From contig OU015527.1 in assembly GCA_907165065.1 (NCBI GenBank), forward strand, positions 24,131,686 through 24,195,685: a stretch of DNA of 64,000 nucleotides. Reading direction: 5' to 3'. A model generated the notes under the pieces. The model did not search any database. It was not told where the DNA came from and saw only the letters and a list, made by a program, of their open reading frames with translations. Positions 1-11,417 of the stretch are shown in pieces. Numbering within the stretch: position 1 is the stretch's first letter; each line of letters begins with the position of its first letter. Source of the DNA: Caprimulgus europaeus. Its lineage: Eukaryota > Chordata > Aves > Caprimulgiformes > Caprimulgidae. The position numbers and the translations under genes are program-made.

Positions 1-2534
1 TATCAGATAGCACTTTCCTAGGGCCTAAACAACTCTCTCCATGAGTCCCTTGTCTACAGCCTCAGCTCCCCAAGTCTGCAAAGGGTTACAATGTCTTCCT
101 CACTGGCCTATCCTGCAGCCACACCACTGCAGGGACTTAGGTCCCCATCTTAGGTGAGTTTATAGAAATTTAATATTTTCTGGACATGTTCCAAGTGATG
201 GGTTATCTGAGACTAGAAACAAAAAATAAATCAGGAGGACCAAGAATTTATGACACCTAGTGAAAAGTTGTGGTACTGGTCTTCAAGCAAGGTTTAGCTC
301 CCACAGAAAACTGAGGGACTCTTATGGAAACTTTTCAGAATAATGGGTCAGTATAAACAAGCTGGGTATTTAGTAAGAAAAATATGACAAGAGATGATAT
401 TTGTTACTGTATTACCTGACTATGTTATTTTTTTCAAAATAAATGAGAAAATGTGTATCTTGTTCATACATAAGTTGCTAACAGATACTTGTCATTTTTG
501 TCTCCAGCTTTATGATGATTACTGAAGGACTTTTACTAAAGTGATACAACTGCTACCTTGTCATATGCTGTCAAAAAATTTAGCGGTGGAAGATAACCAC
601 AGGGGGTTATTCTGAAAATTAGTAAATTATCAAGTGTCCAAAACTACTAAATTCGATTTAACTGGGTTATAATAATAATTAATAATTATAATTCAATGGT
701 ATTAAATAGGGTAATCCTCGGAATTTTTTTTTTTTATAATGTCTTTTAGCAACAGAACTTTTTAATTCAATGTATTTTACTGAGAAAAAAAAAAAGAAAA
801 CAAAAAACAAACTACAAAACAGCTGTATTACTCATCACATAAAACAAGGAGAAGATGTTATTCAAGTTATGGAGCTGTCATGTATTAGGTTCTTGTGTTT
901 ATGAAAAACTATACAATGTTTATAGATAGTTATGATCATTTTGTGCTATTTCCCTTTGCCACTCTCAAATCCTTCCTGGAAATAAAGCTTAGGGATGTTG
1001 TTTGGGTGAGCAATTGAATCTTGATGCTCTAATTACCTTTGATGACAGAAGTTCTGAACTGAGTCTAAAGGAATGACTTCTATCTCATAGATTATGATAA
1101 TTGTAATAAAAGTCCCCTTATGTACAGGAACTCTTAATTGACTTTTTAAGTGAATGTGTAAATAGAAGCTAATTGTTGTATTTTATGCTTTGGCTTGCTT
1201 CAGTTTATTACTTTATAGGAATGACTTACTATGGCTTGTATGAGTATTACTGATTTACCATGATCTCACCAATCTCATGCAGCCCTATGCATTTCATGCT
1301 ATCTATACACACATAAACTTGAAATCTGGTGAGGACGTCTGTAACCATTCACTCCAGTGCAGCTCCATGATGAACCCTCAGTTTAACTCCTTCTCAAGAG
1401 ACATTTATTTAGTGAAGACAAGAAGTGGTAATTAATATATCATTACTCTTTTGATGTTATTAGTACAAGTGTAGCTCTTCTAAAGAATAATTAGGTACTG
1501 CTTTGCTTTTCCTAATAATTTCTTCTGCTTCTCCTAATTTTTTTTTTTTTACATTATGTCATACTTAGAGGCATTTGCTCTGTAGTTGTTTTAATAATGA
1601 TATATATCCTTTGACATTCTTGAAATTTTTTTAGTCATGGGGATCAGATGTGCCATATTGGATTAAGCTAAACTCAGACACTACGATTACAGACAAGTTC
1701 CTTGATCACATCTCAGTGAAACCTACTAACTTCTATAAAATATCCAAATACTTAATATTCTAAAGTGAAAAATGGAAAGCAGATAAAATTTCATGGTGAT
1801 CTGGATCACGTTTTATGTTAAAGAAGCAGTATTTTGTATTTTGAAACACATGCATGATTCCACATTCTATTCCTTTTCATTGAAAAGAGCTCTTTGTGAA
1901 AAAAAGTTTTCTTGGCAGTACTTCATTATTGCTAACTGTAGTGCAGAGACCATATTTCCTTTGATTTGTTAAGAATAGACTCATTAATATAATTTTGCTC
2001 TCTGGATCTCAGGTATGCTGACATCTGTGTAGTCAATGTATTTGTTATTTTCTACACTCTGCCTATATTCCTTCTTCTCTTACTGCTGCTTCTCATTCAC
2101 TATGTTAGCTACCACACTGGTTGAGGATCTTTCTTACAGGAAGTCCCCACTATTCTCATTTTCTCCTTTGAAACATTTCTACTTCTGTTATGCTTTATTA
2201 TTTTTTACTACAAGGTGACCAGAACTGAATTCAAAAACCCATTTAGTTGATTAATTTTCATAAGCCATACTGTTTTTCAAGGTAAATTTATAGATGTTCA
2301 TAACCCCTCATTATAAGATATGAATTTTTATGAACACAAGTTAAAATGTTTCTGAAGATTTACTAACAGTTAATGAACTATTCATGACTACGGTAAGATA
2401 GCCCTTCAGCACTGTTCTTGTGGCATTTGCAGTGTAACAAGCATTAACATTGATGTTATGAATATTGTATTGCAAACATTTCTCTATTTAGACTTTTTAT
2501 TTTGTTGTTAAAGTATATGGTATGATGGAAAAAT
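1..2534. other. AT-rich intergenic DNA
   Basis: I see no gene, RNA or recognisable mobile element here. The stretch is AT-rich with short homopolymer runs (T runs near 727 and 1540, an A run near 787). The only open frame of note, 60 codons at 2036-2218, is low-complexity and hydrophobic, with no motif and no visible splice context. It is most likely a chance frame. Confidence 0.7.
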
Positions 2535-3513
2535 ACAATATCTCAAGTTGGAAGGGACTTATAAAGATCATCAAGTCTGACCCCCCCTACTCTTCACAGA
2601 ACTACCTAAACTAAACAATATGACTAACCTATAAGCATCAAGCTCCTTGAAGTCTGACAGGCTTGGTGCTGTGACCACTTCCCTGGGGAGCTTGTTACAG
2701 TGACCAATCACCCTCTCAGTGAAGAAGCTTTTCCCATTGTCCAATCTGAATTTCTCCTGATGCAGCTTCATGCAATTTCCTTTTTTCCTATCACTTTTCA
2801 CCAGAGAGAGGAGATCAACACCTCCCCCTCTGCTGCCCTCCTGGTGGAAAATGTACACTGTGACAAGGTCACCATTCATCCTTCTCTCCTCCAAGCTGAA
2901 CAAACCAAGTGACCTCATACACTCATTGATAGTCTTGCCCTCGAGGTCTTTCACCATCCTGGTTACTTTCCTCTGGACACACACCGACAGTTTGATGTCT
3001 TTATATTGAGGCACTCAAAACTTCACACAGTACTCAAGGTGGGGCTGCAGTGTAGAGCAGGACAGCCTCCCTTGACTGGCTAGCTATGTTGTATGTGTTG
3101 CATCCCAGAACACGGTTGACCATTTTGGCTGTAAGGACACACTGTTGACTCATATTCAAGTTTCCATCAACCCAAACCACAGATCTCTTTCCATAGGACT
3201 GCTGTCATACCTCAGTTCGTGTGTATAACCAGGATTACCCCGTCCCAGGTAGAGAATCCAGCACTCCTGTTAAATTTCATACACTTGGTGATTGCCCAGC
3301 TCTCTAGCCTATCCACATCTTTTTGTAAAGGTCTCTCTACCATTGAGGGAGTCCACAGCTCCTCAAGTTTATCATCATCAGTGAACTTCCTAAACGTATA
3401 TTTGATTCCTCCATCCAGATCATTTATAAAAACATTAAAGATCACTGGCCTCAAAATTGAGGCCTGGGAAACCCCACAGGAAACTGGACAGCAGCCTGAT
3501 GTAATCCCATTTC
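2535..3513 (-). mobile_element. CR1 non-LTR retrotransposon fragment, antisense, old
   Basis: Read on the minus strand this is the 3' third of a CR1 LINE: the end of the reverse transcriptase, the C-terminal ORF2 region and the short 3' UTR. The plus strand shows the reverse complement of the usual CR1 3' end (a degraded AAGTTGGAAGGGAC block at about 2548) followed by the sequence that encodes the conserved LPREVV-type C-terminus. The copy is 5'-truncated, as most CR1 insertions are, and is more divergent than the 25.6-kb and 54-kb copies, so it is older. The left boundary is uncertain by about 20 bp because the terminal repeat is eroded. Confidence 0.85.
2571..3454 (-). pseudogene. CR1 ORF2 remnant: end of reverse transcriptase and C-terminal domain
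   Basis: Two minus-strand pieces survive. The frame at 3212-3454 carries the RT motif C region as FTDD, followed by the CR1 pattern of a DRLESWA-type helix and KCMKFN. The frame at 2571-3014 carries the CR1 C-terminus, with a SLGLFSLEERR block and the ending LPREVVTAPSL. In an active CR1 this region belongs to the polymerase that copies the element's RNA at the insertion site. Here stops and frameshifts separate the pieces, and no endonuclease or RT N-terminus is present, so it cannot be functional. Confidence 0.8.
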
Positions 3514-3566
3514 ATAAAATCATAGAACCATAGAATAATTTAGGTTGGGAGGGATCTTTGAAGACC
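3514..3566 (-). mobile_element. CR1 3'-tail fragment, antisense
   Basis: A second, independent CR1 3' end starts directly after the first fragment. It reads AAAATCATAGAACCATAGAAT and then the TTGGGAGGGATCTTTGAAGA block, the reverse complement of the CR1 3' terminus. Only about 53 bp remain before the sequence changes abruptly into an LTR, so this is a very short insertion or one cut off by rearrangement. Confidence 0.75.
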
Positions 3567-3913
3567 TGAAACCGAAACTGCAATCCCAGAAGAGTGAGAG
3601 CTGGATAGAAGGAGCCGACCATGAGAGAGAGACCCTCATTAATAAACTGAACATGATGTTATATGATATGGAATATCCCATTGGTATATCCAAATGTCAG
3701 CCTAGCTTATTGATTTAAATATTCCTCATTGTTCCTAGACCTTGTACCTGTAGACTAACAAAGTATAGAGTCCTTCGACTTCCAGTGACAATTGAAAACA
3801 TTGGTATGTTATCAATGTTCTTCCCATAGCAAATCCCATACTGAAACCAAAACACAGCACTATTCTAGCTACTAAAAAGAAACCTAGTTCTGTCCCAGCT
3901 AAAAACCAGGACA
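3567..3913 (-). mobile_element. Truncated solo LTR, minus strand, same family as the 23.7-kb LTR
   Basis: On the minus strand the segment starts with TGTCCTGGTTTTTAGCTGGG at 3913, the characteristic start of a common avian ERV LTR family. It runs through the GGAATATCCCATTGGTATAT-type promoter region and stops at about 3567. The order and spacing of blocks match the complete LTR at 23685-24329, for example the shared CCGAAACTGCAATCCCAGAAG (3572 here, 23979 there). The missing part is the LTR's 3' half (R-U5), on the left in this view, where it meets the CR1 tail. No target duplication is visible. Confidence 0.8.
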
Positions 3914-6900
3914 ATTGGTTACAATTTTGTTTGGAATTCCTCTTCATGAACATGCTTGTTAAGAACTCCATTAGTGGAGAGTTATTTTGTTTTTCTTTTA
4001 GTTTTGATAAATTTCCCATAAAAGTCTGTTTTACTCTTGGTGCTGGTACTAGTTGGAAGTAACTTAGCTGGTACTATCAGAAGTACCTTAATGCACATGA
4101 CAGGGTACTAATACTGAGTTTGTCCATTGAGTAAGACCTCTTAGGAACTATTTTGTAAGCTAGCATAATGAAAAAAATAAAAAAATGAACAGTTACAGTT
4201 ATTAACCAGTGCCTTTTCAGGTTCTATAATTTTTATATATTTTCAGAATTACGCATACTTTGAAATAGTGCTTCTTCTAATAACTGATCTTTGAGAAACT
4301 GATACTGTCTTAATCACTTAAAGATCGGTTCTTCTGAAGTGAGTATACTCAGTGAACTATGGACTTCTTTGCTTCTTAAATAGATGTTAAAGAATCTATA
4401 ATAATTTTAATAATTCAGCTTGAATAATTATACAAAGAATATTAAAAAGCAATGTATGGGCATGTCATTATGAAAAAGAGGACACAATTTATTATTCTAT
4501 GCATTAAAAAGTGATATGTGATATATCATTGTGTAAAGATATATATTAAAGAACTAGTACATATCCAAAATAAAATAAATAAAAAACTCATAACATATTG
4601 AACAAGAAAAAGTTTTCGAAGCAGTTAAAATAGAAGTGATACGGAAAGGAATGTCCCAAATTATGACCATCCTCTGTGGAATCTAGTTAATTTGGTGAAG
4701 ATTAGAAGGAAAGCCTTTGTGCATTTGGGACATTTTTTCCTCAAATTTCAAACACACCTGAGGAAATCTCTCCTCCTGGAAAGGAAATTAAACAGCAGAA
4801 CAATTACATTTTCTTAATTTTGGTTAGATAAACTGAAGGCAAAAAGCCTTCTTTTCCCTGGTTGGGTGCTCAAATTACCTGCTCCCATCTGAGACAAGTG
4901 GTGTGGTCACTGAATGACAGAATACATAAGCTACTTTGTCAAGGCTGTGATATTGGAAATAGTGCATTAATTTGACCAGGGAGAAAGGAAACACTGTGGA
5001 ACAAGTTTCAGTAATGTACTGCTTGTTGAGATCATTAACACAGTCATCTGCTAAGGGCCAGGATGCCAACCAGAACTCTTGTCTTGGTTTTAGTTATTAC
5101 TTTTAAGACTATCAGTGCATTTCTACTAAAGTAGATACTAACGTAAAATGTATCAATGTTTTTGAAAATCTTGGTTAGAACCTACTGCTCCTTGTCAACC
5201 CATCAAAGAAAATAGGAAACCTAGACTATGTAGATATAATCTATTTCAGTCCCTCTTTCTGGGTTACTGACATATTTTTTATGAAATAGATATTATGTAT
5301 CCTAATCAATCAGCTAGTGTGTGGACGGGAATACCCTCTTGGCATCTTTGCTTTGTCAGTGTGGTCTAACCATTGGGTATATAAAAACGGGCACTGATAT
5401 TTATATGTACAGCTGTGTTTGACTTTAATTAATATACCTGTACTTAGTAGACATCCTTATCCTTAGGATTACTGTCAGTTTTGATCAAAGAACACCTGAT
5501 CAAATATAAACCTTAAGAGAAGGAGACAGTAATTTTGATTAAATCTATTCTGCCTTTAGGTAAAAGAGAGAAGATGCATTGTAAGTGGATCAAGGCAGTA
5601 GTGTGAATACTCTGAAACAAATTCTAGCCTCCTAGGGCAAATTTTTAGTGAAATTTATATGAATTTTAGCACTTGAGGATTTGTACAGCAATTAAGTGGA
5701 GTTGAGATTTGGGATTTTGGGAAGTGCTTACTATTTTGAGCTAAGATGGTCCAGTTTACAGGCACTTTGTTCACATTCTGCTTTAAATTATGTATCAAAG
5801 TTTCTAGAACCTTCGCTCACCTCACTCTTTATGACATAGAAAAAAGTAAGTAACAGTTGTACTCTTTATGAACATGACAAACTCAGTGTTAGGCTTAAAC
5901 TAGATAATCCTGATTCAAGGACTGCTCCTCATTTCTATATGGGTCCTGCTAAATTCACAGTGTTAGCAAAATATGTTAATGTCTTTCTGAAATCTGACTT
6001 CAAGTTATATTCTTAGGTGAATCTGGTCTGCTTTGTCAGATGAGGTGCACAATTGTGTGAATGCAACACAAAATCCAACAAGAGTAATTAAATTTTTGAA
6101 TACCATGGACAATGGAGGTCTATCATGGTCCCAGATATAACTTGGAATGACCTCAATGTAGCTCACAATTGTTCATTGACTGCCAGGGTCATTTTCCAGT
6201 CTGTGCTCAAGTTAACAGTTCCTTCTTAATTCGGACATTATTCTGCTAGACTCAGTTTTACTCCATTTGAAGACCCTCCTATATTCCCTCAGTTGCAGTT
6301 TAAGCCAATAAGAAAGTATCTGTTGGCTGTCAGAACAGTAAAAATGGATTTCAGAAGAATGAACATAAAGATTCAGATTAGTTTGATACAGTGATGGTGT
6401 GAGCACACAAGAAAAAAAGCAATAACAACAAACAATATGAGAGGCAGAAAGGGAATCTTTAAAAGCCTGTGAGTACTAGGTCTGCCAGCTTCATGAAATT
6501 AAAACATTTTGAAGGGAATTCAATTGCATATCATATTATGACTGTCGCTAACATGGCTTATTCCAATGTCACTAGGGAGATTTTTAGGAAGGTATCTGTT
6601 TCTCAGCAGAGTTTTTAAATGGTGTGTTATTATGAGAAAAAAAAGAATACTATTAGCAATATAGTACTATTAGTAATAACAGACAAATTATTGTCCTCTG
6701 CCCTGCCTCTCATAGCAGAAAATGCAAACCTCTGCTATACAGGCATAACACACCTAGTGCCATGTAGTATATGGCTATATATATTATTTGGAGCCCATTC
6801 CATAATACCAGGACCTCAGGCTGGATAGATCATAGCAGTGTTCACAGAGAATGTATGTCATGATATGAGTTCAAAGAAGCGGGTTGCTCTATGACCCCTT

Positions 6901-7715
6901 ACTCTTCTCACTCCTGCTAAGACTCTTTGCAACTGACTTTTTTTTTTTTTTTTTTTAACCCTTCCCCTAAAGCCAAGTGTTTCTCAAATCTAAAATGCAG
7001 CTTTCCTGCCTTTCTCAAACCAGACCAAGGAAAGCACCTTTATGTGATGATGCATGCCGGAGAAGCTTACATGTACCTAGCTGAGAAATTGAACAGATGA
7101 ATTTTTGAAATGTTATTGTAAAATGTTATTTAAATGCAGGTTGCAAGCAGATGGCTTTAGCTACTGTGCCTCCATCTCTGTTTTGTCATCAGTTTTCCTT
7201 TGTTTTCCCATTTTTGATCATGCTTTCCTCCCACTCTGTCATGCAGAAGATCTACACTAATTATCAGGAAACTGACTAATTTACTCCTCTATGGAAGCAG
7301 TGAAATGCACTATAAAAGTCACAACATGACTCACAGATTTCAAAATGATCTGAACGAGCTGCAGGGATCCACTTGCATAAATCTCTCAACATGATTCTGT
7401 CTCAGCAAATTCAAATTAATCTTAATGATGGAGGGAAGAGATGGAAGTTGTCTCCTGTACATGGAATGTATTTAGGTTATGATCTTTGGGGAAATAGGAA
7501 TGCGAATGACGTCATCTACTCTAAAGATGAGAGAGAGGTTCAGATGTGTTGAGGTTATAGAACAATTTCCAGAAGTTTGAGTTTTAAATGAAACTAGCCA
7601 CAAAATTTTCAGTTTAGACTCTCCAGTTAGAGAAATTATTACTCTAACTACAGTTTAGAAATTAGTAACTTAAATAACACTGAAGTCTTTCAATGTAATG
7701 TTTTTCTTTGACTTT
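3914..7715. other. AT-rich intergenic DNA
   Basis: No gene or recognisable repeat family was found. There is an 18-bp T run near 6940 and several short AT-rich tracts. Open frames such as 4875-5069, 6212-6406 and 6619-6828 are 64-69 codons with no motif. Confidence 0.65.
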
Positions 7716-8332
7716 TGTCCTTGTTTTTTCTAGGATAGCATTAATTTTCTTCTTAGAAGCTAGAAAGCATGGTGTTTTGTTTTCAGTGAGGATTGCTATG
7801 AGAACAGTGTTGATAAGTAGAAGGACACTTGGGCAGTTTCCAAGAAGAGAGGACTGGAAGTGGGAAGTGGAGAAGAAAAGTGTTGTAGCTAGTAAAACCC
7901 AGAATTGACAGTTGGATATGCCAATAAGATATTCCATATCATATCAAATCATGTTTAGTATATTAACTGTGGCTGACTGGCAAGGAGGTGATTCTCTTGG
8001 GAATCACTCAGGCTGTCTTTTCCAGGATTGTGATTTCAGTTTCAGGGTTCCTTTTCACTCCTCTGAGATCGTTATCAGTGGATGGTGAACAACTGTACTC
8101 TGCATCGCTCATATACATATAGTTGTTATCGTTTTTACTCTTATTATTCTTATTATTTTAATTTTATTTTTACTCTAATTATTAAATTGTTCTTATCTCA
8201 ACCTACAAGTCTCCTGACCTTTATCCTTCCATTCTCTCCCTGATTCCCTGGGTGGAGGGGAAGGGGGCTGGGAGGTGGGGGGGTTGCGAGTAGCTGTGTC
8301 TAGTTTGGCTACCGCAGAGTTAAACTATCACA
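7716..8332 (+). mobile_element. Solo LTR of an endogenous retrovirus, 617 bp, plus strand
   Basis: This is a complete LTR in the sense orientation. It opens TGTCCTTGTTTTTTCTAGGA, continues through GCATGGTGTTTTGTTTTCAG, has a TATA-like GTATATTAAC at about 7957, and closes in the TTAAACTATCACA end shared by this family. It has the same length and block order as the inverted copy at 50012-50628. The flanks are ACTTT (7711-7715) and ACTAT (8333-8337), a 5-bp target duplication with one mismatch. No internal viral sequence remains, so it arose by recombination between two LTRs. Any host promoter activity is unknown. Confidence 0.85.
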
Positions 8333-11010
8333 ACTATGTTATTCATGTTTTGATATTATCTCTAAATATTATTTATATGTATAATACTAATGTTACTAAT
8401 GTATTTACTGGTATAATACAATAATGATTTTCTTACTATAAATGACTTCGACATATTCCTACGAAACATTTTGACTTAGAGGATACTTTTTTAGCTTAAA
8501 AGTGTTTAGTGAAAAAGTTTTTTCCAGCGTCCACTTTATACCAACAACTTTTAAATATCTATATTTTTTAATACTAGCAGGACCACTGATCTTCCTAATT
8601 TTTAAAATATTTTAAAATTATACTACCTTTGAGCAATAGACATTCTAGACAAGCTTGATAATATGGAAAGATCAACAAATTGCAATCTTGTCTGATAAAA
8701 CAGCAGCATTTTAATATTAATGTACAATTAATTTTAATTTGAAATGTGATTTGATTTCTTTGCTTAGAAAATTAAAAAGTACATTTAAAATGTTCTTTAA
8801 TGCAACTTTTTTTTTCAAAACTGTTATATTTGCTACAATAGTAGTATAAATATTTTCTCTTAGTATTATCGTAACATTGTATTTTTGTATATATCCAAAG
8901 AGGACTCTAGCATAAGAGACAAAGCTTTGAGAAGACATATAAGAGAGACAAGAGAGATATTCGGGTTTTATAAATTAGTGGGTTTTTAGAGGAGATAAAT
9001 GGGAAACATTATTTTCCTGTTTTAAAGAAAATATAAAATAGATACCATTGGGGTACATAGTTGAGATATGTTTTTATGGAAGGATTAACTGAATACAAGC
9101 TCAATATAGAAAACACTGCTACTGTGTTACATTGGTACAAATGAGAAGAACAAAGAAATAAAAAGGGTAAGACAGGGACTAGGTCAATTTGTGAAATCTA
9201 GGCTTAGTGGTACTTATCAAACACAGAGACTCCTCCATATGTGTTTCCTCCTCACCCCCCCAAAAAAAAAAAAAAAAATCTACTACTAATAATTTACCAG
9301 AATCATGATCTGGATGAGTGTTTCAAGTGAAAATTATAAAAAATCTAAGTTTTATAAGATGAAAGAAGTTTACAATAAAAGAAATATCTGGTTGTATCAC
9401 AGTTGAACCACTTTCATATATATTTATATATATAATTTTTTATTATTATTATTTTTTTTATTTTTTTTAAATTAAGTGGTAGCTAAACCTGAATGTCTTT
9501 CCCATAAGGAAAGTCTTTTTAGGGATGTAATAACAGATTACAATTACATGTACATGAAGAGGAAAAAATAATTGTTATTAACACAATTTTGTTTTCAGTG
9601 AAACCAAAGTGAAACTAACCAATATCAAAGTATGGGGGTGTTCTAATATGATCTGAGATAGGAAATTCCATCATCCTGGGAAACTGAAGGGCCTATGATG
9701 GCCATGGCATGAAAAAAATATGGGAAAAAATCATACAACTTAGAGCAGAAAGAATATTTTTAAGGTCCAATTTCATTAGATTTTTGTTTTCCCTGTAATA
9801 TCTAGCGACCAATGATAACAGAGTCTTTTCTTTATATTACAGTAAGGTAAATAAGTCCTCTCAAAGCATTCCCCCAAAACAAAGAAAGAAACAAACAAAT
9901 GAAAAAGCCCCAAAAGAGCAACCTTTCTTGGTGCTTATGTTTCCAGTTCTGTTGAAATTGGGGAAAGGAGTGTGAGGGTATAAATCAAGATGTAACTCAC
10001 TTGACGTCTTTAAAGAAGCAGAAGAGAATGTAATTCAGCCTTAGAGTAGAAAATGTCAATGTAAAAAAAGTATCCAGAATTATCATTCATATATCTATCT
10101 AGATTTAGATCTAGATCTCACATAGGTTTATCTCACAATCACACCTGCACATATGCAGGCCTAGTAGTGAAACAAGCAATTAATTCTATGCTTTAAAAAG
10201 AATTATTCTGAACAACTGTCGTTTTAAATTTAATGAGTAGATAATATGAGAAGGATGTAATGAAAGGGTTTAGCTAAAATTATAACAATCAATCCTTTTC
10301 CAAAATGTGACTCTAAAGCAGATGAATCCTTTCCTTTAAGTTAAAAGAAATGTTTTACCATTCCTCATATTATTTTTTATCTCACATTTCTGGATTGCAG
10401 GTGGAATAATGTCCAAACACTGAGAACTTTGAGTGCTATTCAAAGAAGTCTGACTACCATCAGCTGCAATTCTCAGCAGTCCTTGTTGAACAACAGCTTC
10501 AACACCCAACAATGTGAATTTTTTGATTTAACTTCTGGGCAAGATATCATTTAAGCCTGAAGAAATGACTGAGTCTTGCTGGTGTGAGTTACATGTACTG
10601 AATCCAAAGCAAATACAAGTTGACTAGTTAAGTTACTGCCTTGTAAAATACTGCAACGATTTACATTTCTAACAAGTTTTCTAAAAAAAGCAGTTTATAT
10701 ATTAATGAGTTGTTCTTGTGTTGCAAGTACTCTGATAAAATAATCAAAATTTGATGATATAGAAGAATTTGGTTTAATTAAAAGAAGTAGAAAACTGTAA
10801 AGTGTAATGTATAAGTTAGGGTTGTTAAGTTTGAACTAGGTAAACACAGAAACCCCACCAAGAAGAGACTGTAAAGTGCCAGGCCTGTTCTAATCATTAA
10901 CTTAGTACTGAAGTTAAGAACAATGTATCTTCATAATAGAATTTCAGAAATCAAAATTTATTGCCTTAGTGTTCATAGAAGCATTAAGACTGGTTTTCTG
11001 ATCACTGGGA
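8333..11010. other. AT-rich intergenic DNA with simple repeats
   Basis: No gene is visible. Low-complexity tracts include a 17-A run at 9262-9278 preceded by a C run, and a TA/T-rich stretch at about 9415-9470. The frame at 8717-8938 (73 codons, minus) has no family resemblance. Confidence 0.65.
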
Positions 11011-11417
11011 TGTGACAAAAGAACATGTTGAGCTAACTCCTTGGGGCAAGGTAGCCAGAAGTATTGGAGACAGGCCCAGGAGAGAGCTGAGCATGTGCAA
11101 AAGGAAAAGTACGACCAAAGGGCACAGTGATGACAACCACCAAAGACCATAACAACCACCAGAGAGAGAGAGTGCGCATGTAAAAGGGACATTTACATAT
11201 ATTAATAAGTTCCTCAAAAATGTAATGAATATGTTAATGACTTAATGGAAAAGTAATGAATATTCACATTTTGATCGTATAAAACTTTTGCAGAAAGACA
11301 ATTAGGTATGCACAATAGGTGGAACGATCCCCCGTGCATCTGGTGCTGTAATAAAGAAATGCCTGCTTCTTAAGACTACATTGGTGTTAAGAAGTTTATT
11401 ACCTGATTTCAGTGACA
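11011..11417 (+). mobile_element. Solo LTR of a different avian endogenous retrovirus family
   Basis: The 3' half is clear. A TATA box (TATAAAA, 11278-11284) is followed by a GGAACGATCCCCCGTGC block and a poly(A) signal AATAAA at 11350-11355. Then comes a U5-like end that finishes ATTTCAGTGACA at 11417. The short TATA-to-poly(A) spacing of about 70 bp is as expected for compact avian LTRs. The 5' boundary is not certain: TGTGACAAAAGAAC at 11011 is the nearest plausible start, but no target duplication confirms it and the LTR may begin further left. The 82-codon minus-strand frame over this stretch is not a gene. Confidence 0.65.
11278..11284 (+). promoter_or_regulatory. LTR TATA box
   Basis: TATAAAA lies 65 bp before the start of the AATAAA poly(A) signal in the same LTR. 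This would be the core promoter of the ERV transcript. Confidence 0.55.
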
